A stretch of DNA of 64,000 nucleotides from Nematostella vectensis (lineage: Eukaryota; Cnidaria; Anthozoa; Actiniaria; Edwardsiidae): NCBI RefSeq assembly GCF_932526225.1, contig NC_064037.1, forward strand, positions 17,336,471 to 17,400,470, in the 5' to 3' direction. Positions 33,594-44,855 of the stretch are shown one piece after another (the first letter of the stretch is position 1; each line of letters starts with the position of its first letter). The translations under genes and the position numbers were made by a program. Below the pieces are notes generated by a model. That model ran no database searches, was not told the DNA's origin, and was given only the letters and a program-made list of their open reading frames with translations.

Positions 33594-34170
33594 TTACAGA
33601 AATCGGTAAGCTACAAAGTCACCAAAGCGTTTGGTTACAGAAATATGTTTGTAGGTATTCATACTGCCGGATCTTAGTGAGTATCCATGCTCGTTATTAA
33701 TTACGCCTCCAGTAATTACAGATCGAAGGGGTTCTAGCTCCTTAGCGGAGGTCATGAGACTGATACAAAGCTCGCGCCTGCGGTCAGCAAGACTTTCGAG
33801 CCCGCTGGCGTCCAAGGCCTCCTTGTATCGTAGATGGGGTAAAACGATACGGAGGGCCCTCTTTTGGATGCCCTCAACAATGTCGACAAGGAATCCTGGT
33901 ATATTAGCCCATACTGGACCTGCGTACTCCACAACAGATCTAATGAGTACACAATAGATGGCAACAAGATCCTGGACCGGTACTCCAGATTTCTTAAGGA
34001 GCCGGAGAGCGTAAAGCTAATGTGGACGCCGAGGATTTTGTAGCTTTCCACCCTTTTAATCACGGAGCCCATGAGTTGCAGGGCATTAACTGGCGAGGGG
34101 TCCTCGTTTTTTTTAGACAAATTCTTGCCACGAGTCTCAAATTGACAGGAATCAGCATTTTTCACCATAT
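33594..34170 (-). pseudogene. LINE (CR1/L2-like) reverse transcriptase C-terminal fragment
   Basis: The minus strand reads RVESYKILGVHISF, then, after a shift and an apparent internal deletion, EYAGPVWANIPGFL, EGIQKRALRIVLPHLRYKEA and GLESLADRRRELC, ending at a stop at 33594. This is the usual thumb/C-terminal region of non-LTR reverse transcriptases. The endonuclease and catalytic YADD parts are absent (5' truncated). Its 3' side passes within about 20 bp into the ATCC-type array. Confidence 0.85.
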
Positions 34171-34298
34171 TTTATGGAGATCAGGGAGCGGGAAAACTTT
34201 AGCTCTTCTAAATATGGGCATCAATGACCATATAAGGCAATGCAAACAAAGGACACTATCCTTGGGGAATATGTTTGATATGGGGATGAGATTGGAAT
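34171..34298. other. Short spacer between LINE fragment and 37-bp array
   Basis: No coding or RNA feature is seen. It may include more of the decayed LINE. Confidence 0.4.
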
Positions 34299-37200
34299 GG
34301 CTACTAGCGGGAAAAGCGTGCGAGACAATAATAGTGGCTACTAGTGCCGAAAGCGTGCGTGAAACTAAGAGCGGCTACTAGCGTAGAAGGTGTACGTGAT
34401 AATAAGAGCGGCTACTAGTGGGGAAAGCGTGCGTGACAATAAGAGCCGCTACTAGTGGGGAAAGCGTGCGTGACACTAGGAGGGGCTACTAGTGGGGAAA
34501 GCGTGCGTGACACTAAGAGGGGCTACTAGTGGGGAAAGCGTGCGTGACAATAAAAGCGGCTACTAGTGGGGAAAGCGTGCGTGACACTAAGAGGGGCTAC
34601 TAGTGGGGAAAGCGTGCGTGACAATAAAAGCGGCTACTAGTGGGGAAAGCGTGCGTGACAATAAAAGCGGCTACTAGTGGGGAAAGCGTGTTTGACACTA
34701 AGAGGGGCTACTAGTGTGGAAAGCGTGCGTGACACTAGGAGGGGCTACTAGTGGGGAAAGCGTGCGTGACAATAAGAGCAGCTACTAGTGGGGAAAGCGT
34801 GCGTGACAATAGGAGCGGCTACTAGTGGGGAAAGCGTGCGTGACAATAAGAGCGGCTACTAGTGGGGAAAGCGTGCGTGATAATAAGAGCGGCTACTAGT
34901 GTGGAAGGCGTGCGTGACAATAAGAGCGGCTCCTAGTGGGGAAGGCGTGCGTGACACTTAGAGGGGCTACTAGTGGGGAAAGCGTGCGTGACAATAAGAG
35001 CAGCTACTAGTGGGGAAAGCGTGCGTGACAATAGGAGCGGCTACTAGTGTGGAAAGCGTGCGTGACAATAAGAGCGGCTACTAGTGGGGAAAGCGTGCGT
35101 GACAATAGGAGCGGCTACTAGTGGGGAAAGCGTGCGTGACAATAAGAGCGGCTACTAGTGTGGAAAGCGTACGTGACAATAAGAGCGGCTCCTGGTGGGG
35201 AAAGCGTGCGTGATAATAAGAGCGGCTACAAGCGGGGAAAGCGTACGTGATAATAAGAGCGGCTCCTGTTGGGGAAAGCGTGCGTGATAATAAGAGCGGC
35301 TACTAGTGGGGAAAGCGTACGTGACAATAAGAGCGGCTCCTGTTGGGGAAAGCGTGCGTGATAATAAGAGCGGCTACTAGTGGGGAAAGCGTACGTGATA
35401 ATAAGAGCGACTCCTGGTGGGGAAACCGTGCGTGACAATAAGAGCGGCTACTAGTAGGGAAGGCGTGCATGACACTTAGAGGGGCTACTAGTGGGGAAAG
35501 CGTGCGTGACAATAAGAGCGGCTCCTGGTGGGGAAAGCGTGCGTGATAATAAGAGCGGCTACTAGTGGGGAAAGCGTACGTGACAATAAGAGCGGCTCCT
35601 GGTGGGGAAAGCGTGCGTGATAATAAGAGCAGCTACTAGTGGGGAAGGCGTGCGTGACAATAAGAGCGGCTCCTGGTGGGGAAAGCGTGCGTGACAATAA
35701 GAGCGGCTACTAGTGGGGAAAGCGTACGTGACAATAAGAGCAGCTACTAGTGGGGAAGGCGTGCGTGACAATAAGAGCGGCTACTAGTAGGGAAAGCGTG
35801 CGTGACAATAAGAGGGGCTACTAGTGGGGAAGGCGTGCGTGACAATAAGAGCAGCTCCTGGTGGGGAAAGCGTGCGTGACAATAAGAGGGGCTACTAGTG
35901 GGGAAGGCGTGCGTGACAATAAGAGCAGCTCCTGGTGGGGAAAGCGTGCGTGACAATAAGATCGGCTACTAGTAGGGAAGGCGCGTGACAATAAGAGCGG
36001 CTACTAGTGGGGAAAGCGTGCGTGACAATAAGATCGGCTACTAGTAGGGAAGGCGTGCGTGATAATAAGAGCGGCTACTAGTGGGGAAAGCGTACGTGAC
36101 AATAAGAGCAGCTCCTGGTGGGGAAAGCGTACGTGACAATAAGAGCGGCTCCTGGTGGGGAAAGCGTGCGTGACAATAAGAGGGGCTACTAGTGGGGAAG
36201 GCGTGCGTGACAATAAGAGCAGCTACTAGTGGGGAAGGCGTACGTGACAATAAGAGCGGCTACTAGTAGGGAAGGCGTGCGTGACAATAAGAGCGGCTAC
36301 TAGTGGGGAAAGCGTGCGTGACACTTAGAGGGGCTACTAGTGGGGAAAGCGTGCGTGACACTAGGAGGGGCTACTAGTGGGGAAAGCGTGCGTGACAATA
36401 AGAGCAGCTACTAGTGGGGAAGGCGTACGTGACAATAAGAGCGGCTACTAGTAGGGAAGGCGTGCGTGACAATAAGAGCGGCTACTAGTGGGGAAAGCGT
36501 GCGTGACACTTAGAGGGGCTACTAGTGGGGAAAGCGTGCGTGACACTAGGAGGGTCTACTAGTGGGGAAAGCGTGTTTGACAATAAGAGCGGCTACTATT
36601 GGGGAAAGCGTACGTGACAATAAGAGCCGCTACTAGTAGGGAAAGCGTGCGTGACACTTAGAGGGGCTACTAGTGGGGAAAGCGTGCGTGACACTTAGAG
36701 GGGCTACTAGTGGGAAAAGCGTGCGTGACAATAAGAGCGGCTACTAGTGGGGAAGGCGTGCGTGACAATAAGAGCAGCTACTAGTGGGGAAGGCGTGCGT
36801 GACAATAAGAGCGGCTACTAGTGGGGAAAGCGTGCGTGACACTAAGAGCCGCTACTAGTAGGGAAAGCGTGCGTGACACTAAGAGGGGCTACTAGTGGGG
36901 AAAGCGTGCGTGACACTTAGAGGGGCTACTAGTGGGGAAAGCGTGCGTGACACTTAGAGGGGCTACTAGTGGGAAAAGCGTGCGTGACAATAAGAGCGGC
37001 TACTAGTGGGGAAGGCGTGCGTGACAATAAGAGCAGCTACTAGTGGGGAAGGCGTGCGTGACAATAAGAGCGGCTACTAGTGGGGAAAGCGTGTTTGACA
37101 ATAAGAGCGGCTACTATTGGGGAAAGCGTACGTGACAATAAGAGCCGCTACTAGTAGGGAAAGCGTGCGTGACACTAAGAGGGGCTACTAGTGGGGAAAG

Positions 37201-37348
37201 CGTGCGTGACACTAAGAGCGGCTCCGGGTAGGGAAAGCGTGCGTGACACTAAGAGGAGCTACTAGTGGGGAAAGCGTGCGTGACAATAAGAGGGGCTACT
37301 AGTGGGGAAAGCGTGCGTGACAATAAGAGCGGCTACTAGTGGGGAAAG
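34299..37348. repeat. 37-bp minisatellite, about 82 copies
   Basis: The unit GGCTACTAGTGGGGAAAGCG followed by TGCGTGACAATAAGAGC repeats for 3.05 kb. Units vary at a few fixed sites (AATAA/ACTTA/ACTAG, TGCGTG/TACGTG, AAAG/AAGG, CTACTAGT/CTCCTGGT). Variants cluster in blocks, which indicates multi-unit duplications. Frames across it are artefacts. Confidence 0.97.
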
Positions 37349-37750
37349 TCACGAGTCGCGAGACATGCAAGTCATGAGTCGCGAGACAGGCAAGTCATGA
37401 GCCGCGAGAAATGCAAGTCGCGAGACATGCAAAAGTCATGAGTCGCGAGACATGCAAGTTATGAGTCGCGAGACATGCAAAAGTCATGAGTCGCGAGACA
37501 TGCAAAAGTCATAAGTCGCGAGACAAGCGAAAGTCACGAGTCGCGAGACATGCAAAAGTCATGAGTCGCGAGACAAGCGAAAGTCACGAGTCTCGAGACA
37601 TGCAAAAGTCAGGAGTCGCGAGACATGCAAAAGTCATGAGTCGCGAGACAAGCGAAAGTCGCGAGACATGCAAAAGTCATGAGTCGCGAGACATGCAAAA
37701 GTCATGAGTCGCGAGACATGCGAAAGTCATGAGTTGCGAGACATGCAAAA
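37349..37750. repeat. About 25-bp minisatellite (GTCATGAGTCGCGAGACATG...)
   Basis: About 17 copies of the unit GTCATGAGTCGCGAGACATG plus CAAAA, some shortened to about 13-20 bp. The array follows the 37-bp array without a gap. A remnant (AAAGTCATGAGTCGCGA) reappears at 39559-39576 beyond the inserted transposon. Confidence 0.95.
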
Positions 37751-39558
37751 TAGTCCAGCGGATATGTGCAGATTTTACCTTGAATAGTGATAGTTTTTGA
37801 TACCTCTTACAAGATAGGCTATAGAGCCAAGCTCAGTTCGGCTTTAATTTCTGATTAATAATAAATATTGATTTGGCCGCTATTTTGAACCGGAAGTAAA
37901 CTAACTTTTCCAAAAAAATAAATAAACTCGCACATTTTAAGAAAGTTTAGACAAATAAAATATAAGTCAGAGAATGCATCTAAACAAAAGAGTTCTTAAA
38001 GTAACAAGTTTTTTTTAATTTTTTGTAACTTTTAGGGTGACAGCGATTTTGAACCGGAAGTAGTAAAAAAAAATTTGTTTCGGCAGTAGTTTAGGGTCAT
38101 CTTTTCAAGATCAGCTATGGAGCCAAAAGAAAATCTGATTTAAACACGGATTATCTTGGGATATTAAAATGGCCGATAATTTAATCCGAAAGTGAAGTCA
38201 CGCGTCGATACTCGTCGAAAGTCGTCAAATGATTTAAAAGACACATATCGCTCAATAGCTGGATCAAGAGAAAAGAAAGAAGACAAAAGCAACTGCTTAT
38301 GTGACAAGCCTGGTGGGGATACCAAGTACCCCGGGAGCGGCCCGCTCCACCAATTGACTTTAACGTCTGTAAACGACTGCACACATGAATGTGTGCAAGT
38401 GCTACAAGATGAACAGTTTCTAACAGTAGGAACTGTTAATCTGGTGGCCTCGGGTGTGCGCTTATCACTCTTCTTGCATTTCTTCCTTTTTCTACAGAAG
38501 AGTCAAAGGAGTATCTCGCCAATTAGAATTCCACGCATTTACAGGTGATACTGTATCCTGTTGTGCGGATAGGGGGAAAAGACAGTACTTGCTGTATTCC
38601 CCGAAGCCACAGATGGTCTTCGACAGCTAGCCTTCAGGCCAGTTAAGATAAAATACAGAATGTTTGGCAACACTTGAAGTAGACAAGGCAAGAATGCAGC
38701 TCTTCGTGAAGAAAGGAACAGCATTTTGGTGTCATTCTACCGACGAAGGCAGCTATCATACAACACACCAAGAAAGCTGCCTTTCAAGCAGGCCACTGTT
38801 GGGGGGAAGCACTCCTCCCTGTCTCAATACTTCCGTGTTTTTAGCACAATGGACAACAGTTGCCATAGCCGCCAATAGAGTGTGCAGAAACCGGTTTAAA
38901 AAAAATTAATAGCAGAAACCTAATCAGTTTTGCCTTTTTTTACAACTTAAAAGTATTAAATGGATTTCATGAATATTTTGGTCGTAGACTTTTAAACAAG
39001 ATGTGCATCTCTGTGCTTTCAAAAATGCCAAATTTAATCTCCAGTGCAAAATGGCTGCAATTATAATAAACCATATTTGTCGGTGATAAAAGCCGATTTT
39101 ATCTTGGCTCCATAGCTTATCTTATAAAGGTTATTGCAACCTACAACTGCAATAAAATTGGTGTCTTTTGCTAGAGGGCGCGGGGTGAAACAAACGTCCG
39201 AGGTTTTACTTTAGACTACTTCCGGTTAAAGGTGGCTATCACCTTTAAAGTTCCAAAAATGACAAATTTGCGGTTATTTTCAAAAATATTGGGTTTAAAC
39301 TGTTAAATACGTTCTTTGACTTTCATATTAGTTGTCTAGTGAAAAACAGTATCAAAATGTGCAAGTTTATTTTTTATAAAAAGGTAGTTTACTTCCGGTT
39401 CAAAATGTCGGCCAAATCAATACTCCTTATTAGAAATTAAAGCCGATCTGAGCTTGGCTCTATAGCCTATCTTGAAAAGGGTATTAAAAACTATAACTAT
39501 GCTTAAGTTGGTAACTTTAGCAAAAAGTGCGCAATTCAAACACATATCCGCCTGACTA
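37751..39558. mobile_element. 1.8-kb DNA transposon with long inverted repeats, inserted in a minisatellite
   Basis: The ends are TAGTCCAGCGGATATGTG and, in reverse, TAGTCAGGCGGATATGTG. Inverted similarity continues for about 450 bp on each side, including AAGATAGGCTATAGAGCCAA, the TTTGAACCGGAAGTA blocks and a second AGCTATGGAGCCAA block. AAA flanks both ends. Removing the element plus one AAA restores an exact minisatellite unit (CATGCAAAAGTCATGAG). The centre (38500-38900) has broken coding traces, FHAFTGDTVS, KARMQLFVKK and, in a shifted frame, LPTKAAIIQHTKKAAFQAGH. These resemble conserved blocks of a multi-copy cnidarian transposon ORF. The superfamily is not decided. Confidence 0.8.
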
Positions 39559-39628
39559 AAAGTCATGAGTCGCGATCTGTCAAGGGAATACCACCAGCAG
39601 GAACTATGAGAGGGTTCTTGTCAGTTTA

Positions 39629-40274
39629 GGAAGTGTTCATTAAATACACCGAGTTGGGGGGGGGGGGGGGGTTTACTCAAGACACCTTAAAATTTCAGAG
39701 CCCCCCTCTCATCGAATCTTTTTTCTTTGGTGCCTCCCCCCCCCCCCTGAACCCCAATATTTTCAGAGCATGGTCCACCCATTTGTTTTTGGTAAAAATA
39801 CTCTTCTGTTTAAAAAGGAATAAAATGTCCAACGTATGAAATATTGCATGTATATCGTTTTGTGGATTTGCAGCCTCCACCAATGTTTAGAAGTTTATTT
39901 CTATTTGATCCTGTTTACTGATAACTAACTGTATCGGTAAATTCAACTGTTATATATTAAAAGCTAGATCGGTAAATCTAACTTTACTGTCATATACTGA
40001 AAGCTGGAAGTATCTATATTATGGTTTATAAAGACAAAAGTATTAAACATTGGTCATTTGGCTTAATGTTCAATCTGTATTTGTGCTACAAACTATATCA
40101 TATCAATAAAATAGTAAAGCTGAAAAGTACGGCTCCTAAAAAATTCAGAGCCCCCCCCCCCCCCCCCCCCCTTATAGGACCTTTTTTCGGAGCCCCACAT
40201 TTTGGTGGTTCAAAAAATTCGGAGCCCCCCTCAAGATCTCCCCTCCCCCCTTGGGGTATTTAATGAGTACCCCC
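39629..40274. mobile_element. Harbinger-like MITE with poly-G/C tracts, TTA target duplication
   Basis: The left end reads GGAAGTGTTCATTAAATAC and the right end in reverse reads GGGGGTACTCATTAAATAC. TTA flanks both sides (39626-39628 and 40275-40277). Inside, the phrase TTCAGAGCCCCCC recurs in both halves. It resembles the element at 8037-8882 in architecture and duplication type. It is non-coding. Confidence 0.7.
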
Positions 40275-40729
40275 TTATGACTTTCAAAGGCTCACCTATC
40301 TCTACTGTTAACAAGGCAAAGAAGCGCCGTAAAATTTAGGTAGACAAAGCACTTGCCATTTCATTCATTGTGAGATCAACATAAGATAACTCGGCGCACG
40401 TATTATACTGTTAATTATTTTACTGCATAGTGTGTACGGGCGAAACGGCCGTTTTGTTGGCTTTTCAAATCATTAGGATTGTGATCAGAATGATATAATA
40501 ATAATGAAATATGTTCTTTCTGGGATTAATGCAAAACAAAGCCTAGATGGAACACTGTTATGCAATCACGCAAAATAATACTAGGATTCTAGAACTTCGT
40601 CGACACTTCACACATTGTATGCAGAATGAAGCTACGATACTCACCTAGCTAATAAACTGGGCCTGGGGATGTTATCTGCAGAGTCCGCTCAACCTCTTCC
40701 CCTAAGATTTTCCATTTAACTCGAAACTC
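40275..40729. other. No gene recognised
   Basis: AT-rich spacer between two elements. No open frame, RNA or repeat that I can support. Confidence 0.45.
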
Positions 40730-41041
40730 CATAGGGGGGGAGGGGGGGCGGAATCCGAAAAAGTGGACCTAATTTTTCCTGTGGGGAGGGGGGGAGTTCT
40801 CTGCTAAAAATCTGACCACCCCTGAAAGAACAAAGAGTGATTTTTTTTATGACTTCAATTGCAGTATCTCCACGGGACGTTTATTTTCGGATTTGGCTAC
40901 ATACCAGAATGATCTGGCTTATGCTTTATAGTTTTGTCTACAAATAGCACGTCTATTGAGAACCGAAAGTGAACATTCGGCCGTTGTGGGAGGAGGAGGG
41001 GGGTGCGTTCACACCCCCCTGGCCCCCTGGGTACGGGCCTG
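40730..41041. mobile_element. Second copy of the CAGGCC-ended element (left end truncated or diverged)
   Basis: It aligns with 28327-28617 from the GGGGGG tract through AGTGGACCTAATTTTTCC to the right end, which is CTGGGTACGGGCCTG. The left terminal repeat is not found. It carries an extra segment, CTGACCACCCCTGAAAGAAC, near 40810. Confidence 0.75.
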
Positions 41042-42162
41042 AGCGCGATCCCCAAACGAGACAAGGATCTTGGATCCACTTAGGACCCACAACAACGAAT
41101 TTAACTGTAAAATAAACCTTTCATATAGCAATATCAAGTTGGTTTATTGGGTAGTAAATTTAAAGCTGTAAAAGTTACTTCAAATTACATCCCAAACTCA
41201 GGCAAATTGTTGCGTTGCTTCGTATGTGATCATCGCATGTGTCTAAATAAAGCCTGATTCACACGAAACAACATCTGGAAATCAGGATACTGGAAATATT
41301 TCATAGTATGGTACACAAACAGTACATTTTCAAAAAACAACAGAATGGGAAATGTTTTTGATAACTGTAACTTTTTTCAAGTTTAATTTTTTTTTAGGAC
41401 GCATTGCTTTACAGCCACTATTAATCTAGGGGTAAGCGGGACTTTAATGCTTTTAAAGATAAGGCTATATTCTTCTTGAGGCTATCAGTCCTCTAATATC
41501 ACTATGGCAACAGCCGAATCTCAATTGTGATATTAAAAGAAGTTAATGTAAGCATGAGTCTAACTAATGGTCTTTATTTGGCGTTCCACAGATCGATTCC
41601 AGGTCCACTGCGACATTTCAGCTCTCTCCTTCTGTATTATGCTTATTCGGGCATCAGCTATCCCTTCAATGTTCTCTTGCAGCTTCGCCATACTGTCTTG
41701 GTCTTTGAAACTAGCATGATGCGCGAAATATAATATTTCCAATATAATGTTACCAATCCAAGTCTTTTAGCTCCATGATCTGATTATCGTATCAATGTTC
41801 ATTGTACATAGTTTGAGCACAACATGTCTCTGGATCGTAGAGCTCGGTCTCTAGCGGCAGGGTATTCGTCCCTTTGTTCATGTCATTGTCTGTACATCGT
41901 TTGGGCAACGTGCTGTGAGTAGGAGTCATCTCGGTGCCTCTTCGCTCGCCACATTAAGGCTGTAAGAATACAAGAAGCAGTGAATCACACACCTGGCACT
42001 GATATCAATCAAGTAACAAAAGATGATCCAATTAATGAATTCAGATAGCGAAAGTGGTTCAGAGAAATAAAAAGGAAAATATCAAAGAAACAGTCATATC
42101 ATGTACATTTGCAATAATGTATTTTTATAACATCTTTATCAAATACTCTCTTCGCTCTACCT
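41042..42162 (-). other. Intergenic or intronic region with candidate minus-strand exons
   Basis: The minus strand at about 41720-41560 reads FKDQDSMAKLQENIEG, then ADARISIIQKERAEMSQWTW and a stop, preceded by a possible acceptor (CATGCTAG). Further upstream, at about 41970-41890, another acceptor (TTCTTACAG) precedes MWRAKRHRDDSYSQHVAQT. The donor at ATGTACAG would join them in frame. Composition suggests a coiled-coil C-terminus. They could be last exons of the ZDHHC gene or of another gene. I do not recognise the family. Confidence 0.3.
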
Positions 42163-42545
42163 AACACCCGGGCTAAGGCGGTACATGGTGTGCTAATCAC
42201 AGGGCTAAGGTGGTACATGGTGTGCTAACAACAGGGCTAAGGTGGTACATGGTGCGCTAACAACAGGGCTAGGGTGGTACATGGTGTGCTAAGAACAGGG
42301 CTAGGGTGGTACATGGTGCGCTAACAACAGGGCTAGGGTGGTACATGGTGTGCTAAGAACAGGGCTAGGGTGGTACATGGTGCGCTAAGAACAGGGCTAG
42401 GGTGGTACATGGTGTGCTAAATACAGGGCTAAGGCGGTAGGTACATGTTGTGTTAATCACAGGGCAAAGGCGGTACATGGTGTTCTAAAAACAGGGCTAA
42501 GGCAGTACATGGTGTGCTAATCACAGGGCTAGGGCAGTACATGTT
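42163..42545. repeat. 32-bp minisatellite (CAGGGCTAAGGTGGTACATG...)
   Basis: About twelve copies of CAGGGCTAAGGTGGTACATG plus GTGTGCTAACAA, with two alternating variant types (TGTGCTAA/TGCGCTAA). Confidence 0.95.
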
Positions 42546-43544
42546 TTTGTCTAATACTTGGCTCGCCGACCTTTCCGGCACACTTTATTAAAGAATATCC
42601 ATCAGCCCCTTCCATGTTATTTTTTACAACATGAAATACATGGCCTATTTGCAAGAACTTGCAAAAAATGCAGCGAAGTGTTGTAAGTGAAATCTATTAT
42701 TATACTTTTTTATTAGCAAGACCACTAATGTTTCTTGTCTTAGACTATGTTTGATGAGACGATTACTCAATTAAATTTGTTGTTGGGAATGCGTTGTCTA
42801 CATGATTGGTCTTGTCTAAGGCTTGCTTACCTGCATGTGTTGTTGCTTTTCAAAGCCTTGCTCACACGGTCACTTCCACCCTATTGGCTGCTCTCCCATT
42901 TGTTGAACGTACGTAGCTATTGGACAGTGACTGAGGAGTGGAGTTTATGGCCGTCACGAATGAGTCAGGGCGCTGAGTTCTTGTGTCTCGTCTATCTTGG
43001 TGCTAATAGAAGAGAAGCACAACTGTCATATTATTTGGTACCTGAATATCATACTTAGGTTTGAGTGAGAAAAGTAAGAGAGAGAGCACTTGCATTGCTA
43101 TTTCTCCATTCTCCTACCATCTATCCACATGCACACATTCCCTCCTTAAAGTGGCTGATACTCAGGCTAAATAATTACACATTGGTCACAAAGCTACTTC
43201 AAGGAATGACAACGATTTGTAGAGACTAAGCCTAAAGTTTATAGTATTTTTATGCACGCTAAGCGATCAGAAAGGCTACGATGGTTTTAAACACATCCCA
43301 TACTTATTTATAACCTTACCCACTGTTTTATCTGTTTGTTTGCTTTTTACTTTATGATGAACCAAAATTAAAATGTGCTTGAGGATCAAGCCATCCTTTC
43401 TGAGTGGCCTTTTTTGTTGCCTTACATACAAAAAAAAAACTTAGAGAAATCACTTGCAAGGAAAACACAGAAATTAAGTATGTCTACCATGGCCATCCCC
43501 TTTATATCACTTTTATGGGAAAAGCATAGTATACCAGGTGCAAA
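42546..43544. other. No gene recognised
   Basis: One plus-strand frame of 103 codons (42747-43058) has no domain and no codon-usage support. The minus strand has an isolated CCAAT-like motif. The stretch is probably part of an intron or intergenic DNA. Confidence 0.4.
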
Positions 43545-44690
43545 GGGGTGAGTGCAGCTAGGAATGAGTGCAGCTAGGGGTGAGTGCAGCTAGGGGTGAG
43601 TGCAGCTAGGGGTGAGTGCAGCTAGGGATGAGTGCAGCTAGGGGTGAGTGCAGCTAAGGGTGAGTGCAGCTAGGGATGAGTGCAACTAGGGATAAGTGCA
43701 GCTAGGAATGAGTGCAACTAGGGATGAGTGCAGCTAGGGATGAGTGCAACTAGGGATAAGTGCAACTAGGGATGAGTGAAGCAAGGGATGGGTGCAGCTA
43801 GGGGTGAGTGCCGCTAGGGGTGAGTGCAGCTAGGGATGAGTGCAGCTAGGGGTGAGTGCAGCTAGGGGTGAGTACAGCTAGGGGTGAGTGCAGCTAGGAG
43901 TGAGTGCAGCTAGGAGTGAGTGCAGCTAGGGATGAGTGCAGCTAGGGATGAGTGCAGCTAGGGATGAGTACAGCTAAGGTTGAGTGCAGCTAAGGGTGAG
44001 TGCAGCTAAGGGTGAGTGCAGCTAGGGGTGAGTGCAGCTAGGGATAAGTGCGGCTAGGGGTGAGTGCAGCTAGGGGTGAGTGCAGCCAGGGATGAGTGCA
44101 GCTAGGGATGAGTGCAGCTAGGGGTGAGTGCAGCTAGGGGTGAGTGTAGCTAAGGGTGAGTGCAGCTAAGGGTGAGTGCAGCTAGGGATGAGTGCAGCTA
44201 GGGATAAGTGCAGCTAGGGGTGAGTGCAGCTAGGGATGAATGCAGCTAAGGATAAGTGCAGCTAGTGAATGCAGCTAGGGATGAGTGCAGCTAGGGATGA
44301 GTCCAGCTAGGGATAAGTCCAGCTAGGGATAAGTGCAGCTAGGGGTGAGTGCAGCTAGGGATGAGTGCAGCTAGGGATGAGTGCAGCTAGGGGTGAGTGC
44401 AGCTAGGGATGAGTGCAGCTAGGGGTGAGTGCAGCAAGGGATGAGTGCAGCTAGGGGTGAGTGCCGCTAGGGGTGAGTGCAGCTAGGGATGAGTGCAGCT
44501 AGGGGTGAGTGCAGCTAGGGATGAGTGCAGCTAGGGGTGAGTGCAGCTAGGGGTGAGTGCAGCTAGGGGTGAGTGCAGCTAGGGGTGAGTGCAGCTATGG
44601 GGGAATGCAGCTAGGGGTGAGTGCAGCTAGGGATGAGTGCAGCTAGGGGTGAGTGCAGCTAGGGGTGAGTGCAGCTAGGGGTGAGCACAA
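43545..44690. repeat. 16-bp minisatellite (GGGTGAGTGCAGCTAG), about 71 copies
   Basis: The unit repeats with G/A variation at one site (GGGGTGAG/GGGATGAG). Read on the plus strand, every unit holds GGTGAGTG, a donor-like string; the nearby gene is on the other strand. Higher-order duplications are visible. Confidence 0.97.
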
Positions 44691-44855
44691 GGGGGCAGGC
44701 ACACATCTTTTGGCCACAAATAGAGTAGCTTCTCATCCAAAAACCACCAATCTTATGTATATCAATATATATAATATCTAAATCATATAATAATAGATAT
44801 AATAATATCAGTGCCACCATGTAAAAGCGTCATTTGCCCATCAATCTATTCTTAC

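Noticed and set aside
35226-36250. Series of frames beginning MSRTLSPL in the 37-bp array
   Set aside because: Periodic artefacts of the minisatellite.
34299-37348. CRISPR array
   Set aside because: Units of 37 bp are contiguous with no unique spacers, and the sequence is eukaryotic.
42747-43058. 103-codon plus-strand frame
   Set aside because: No domain, ordinary base composition, no splice or promoter support.
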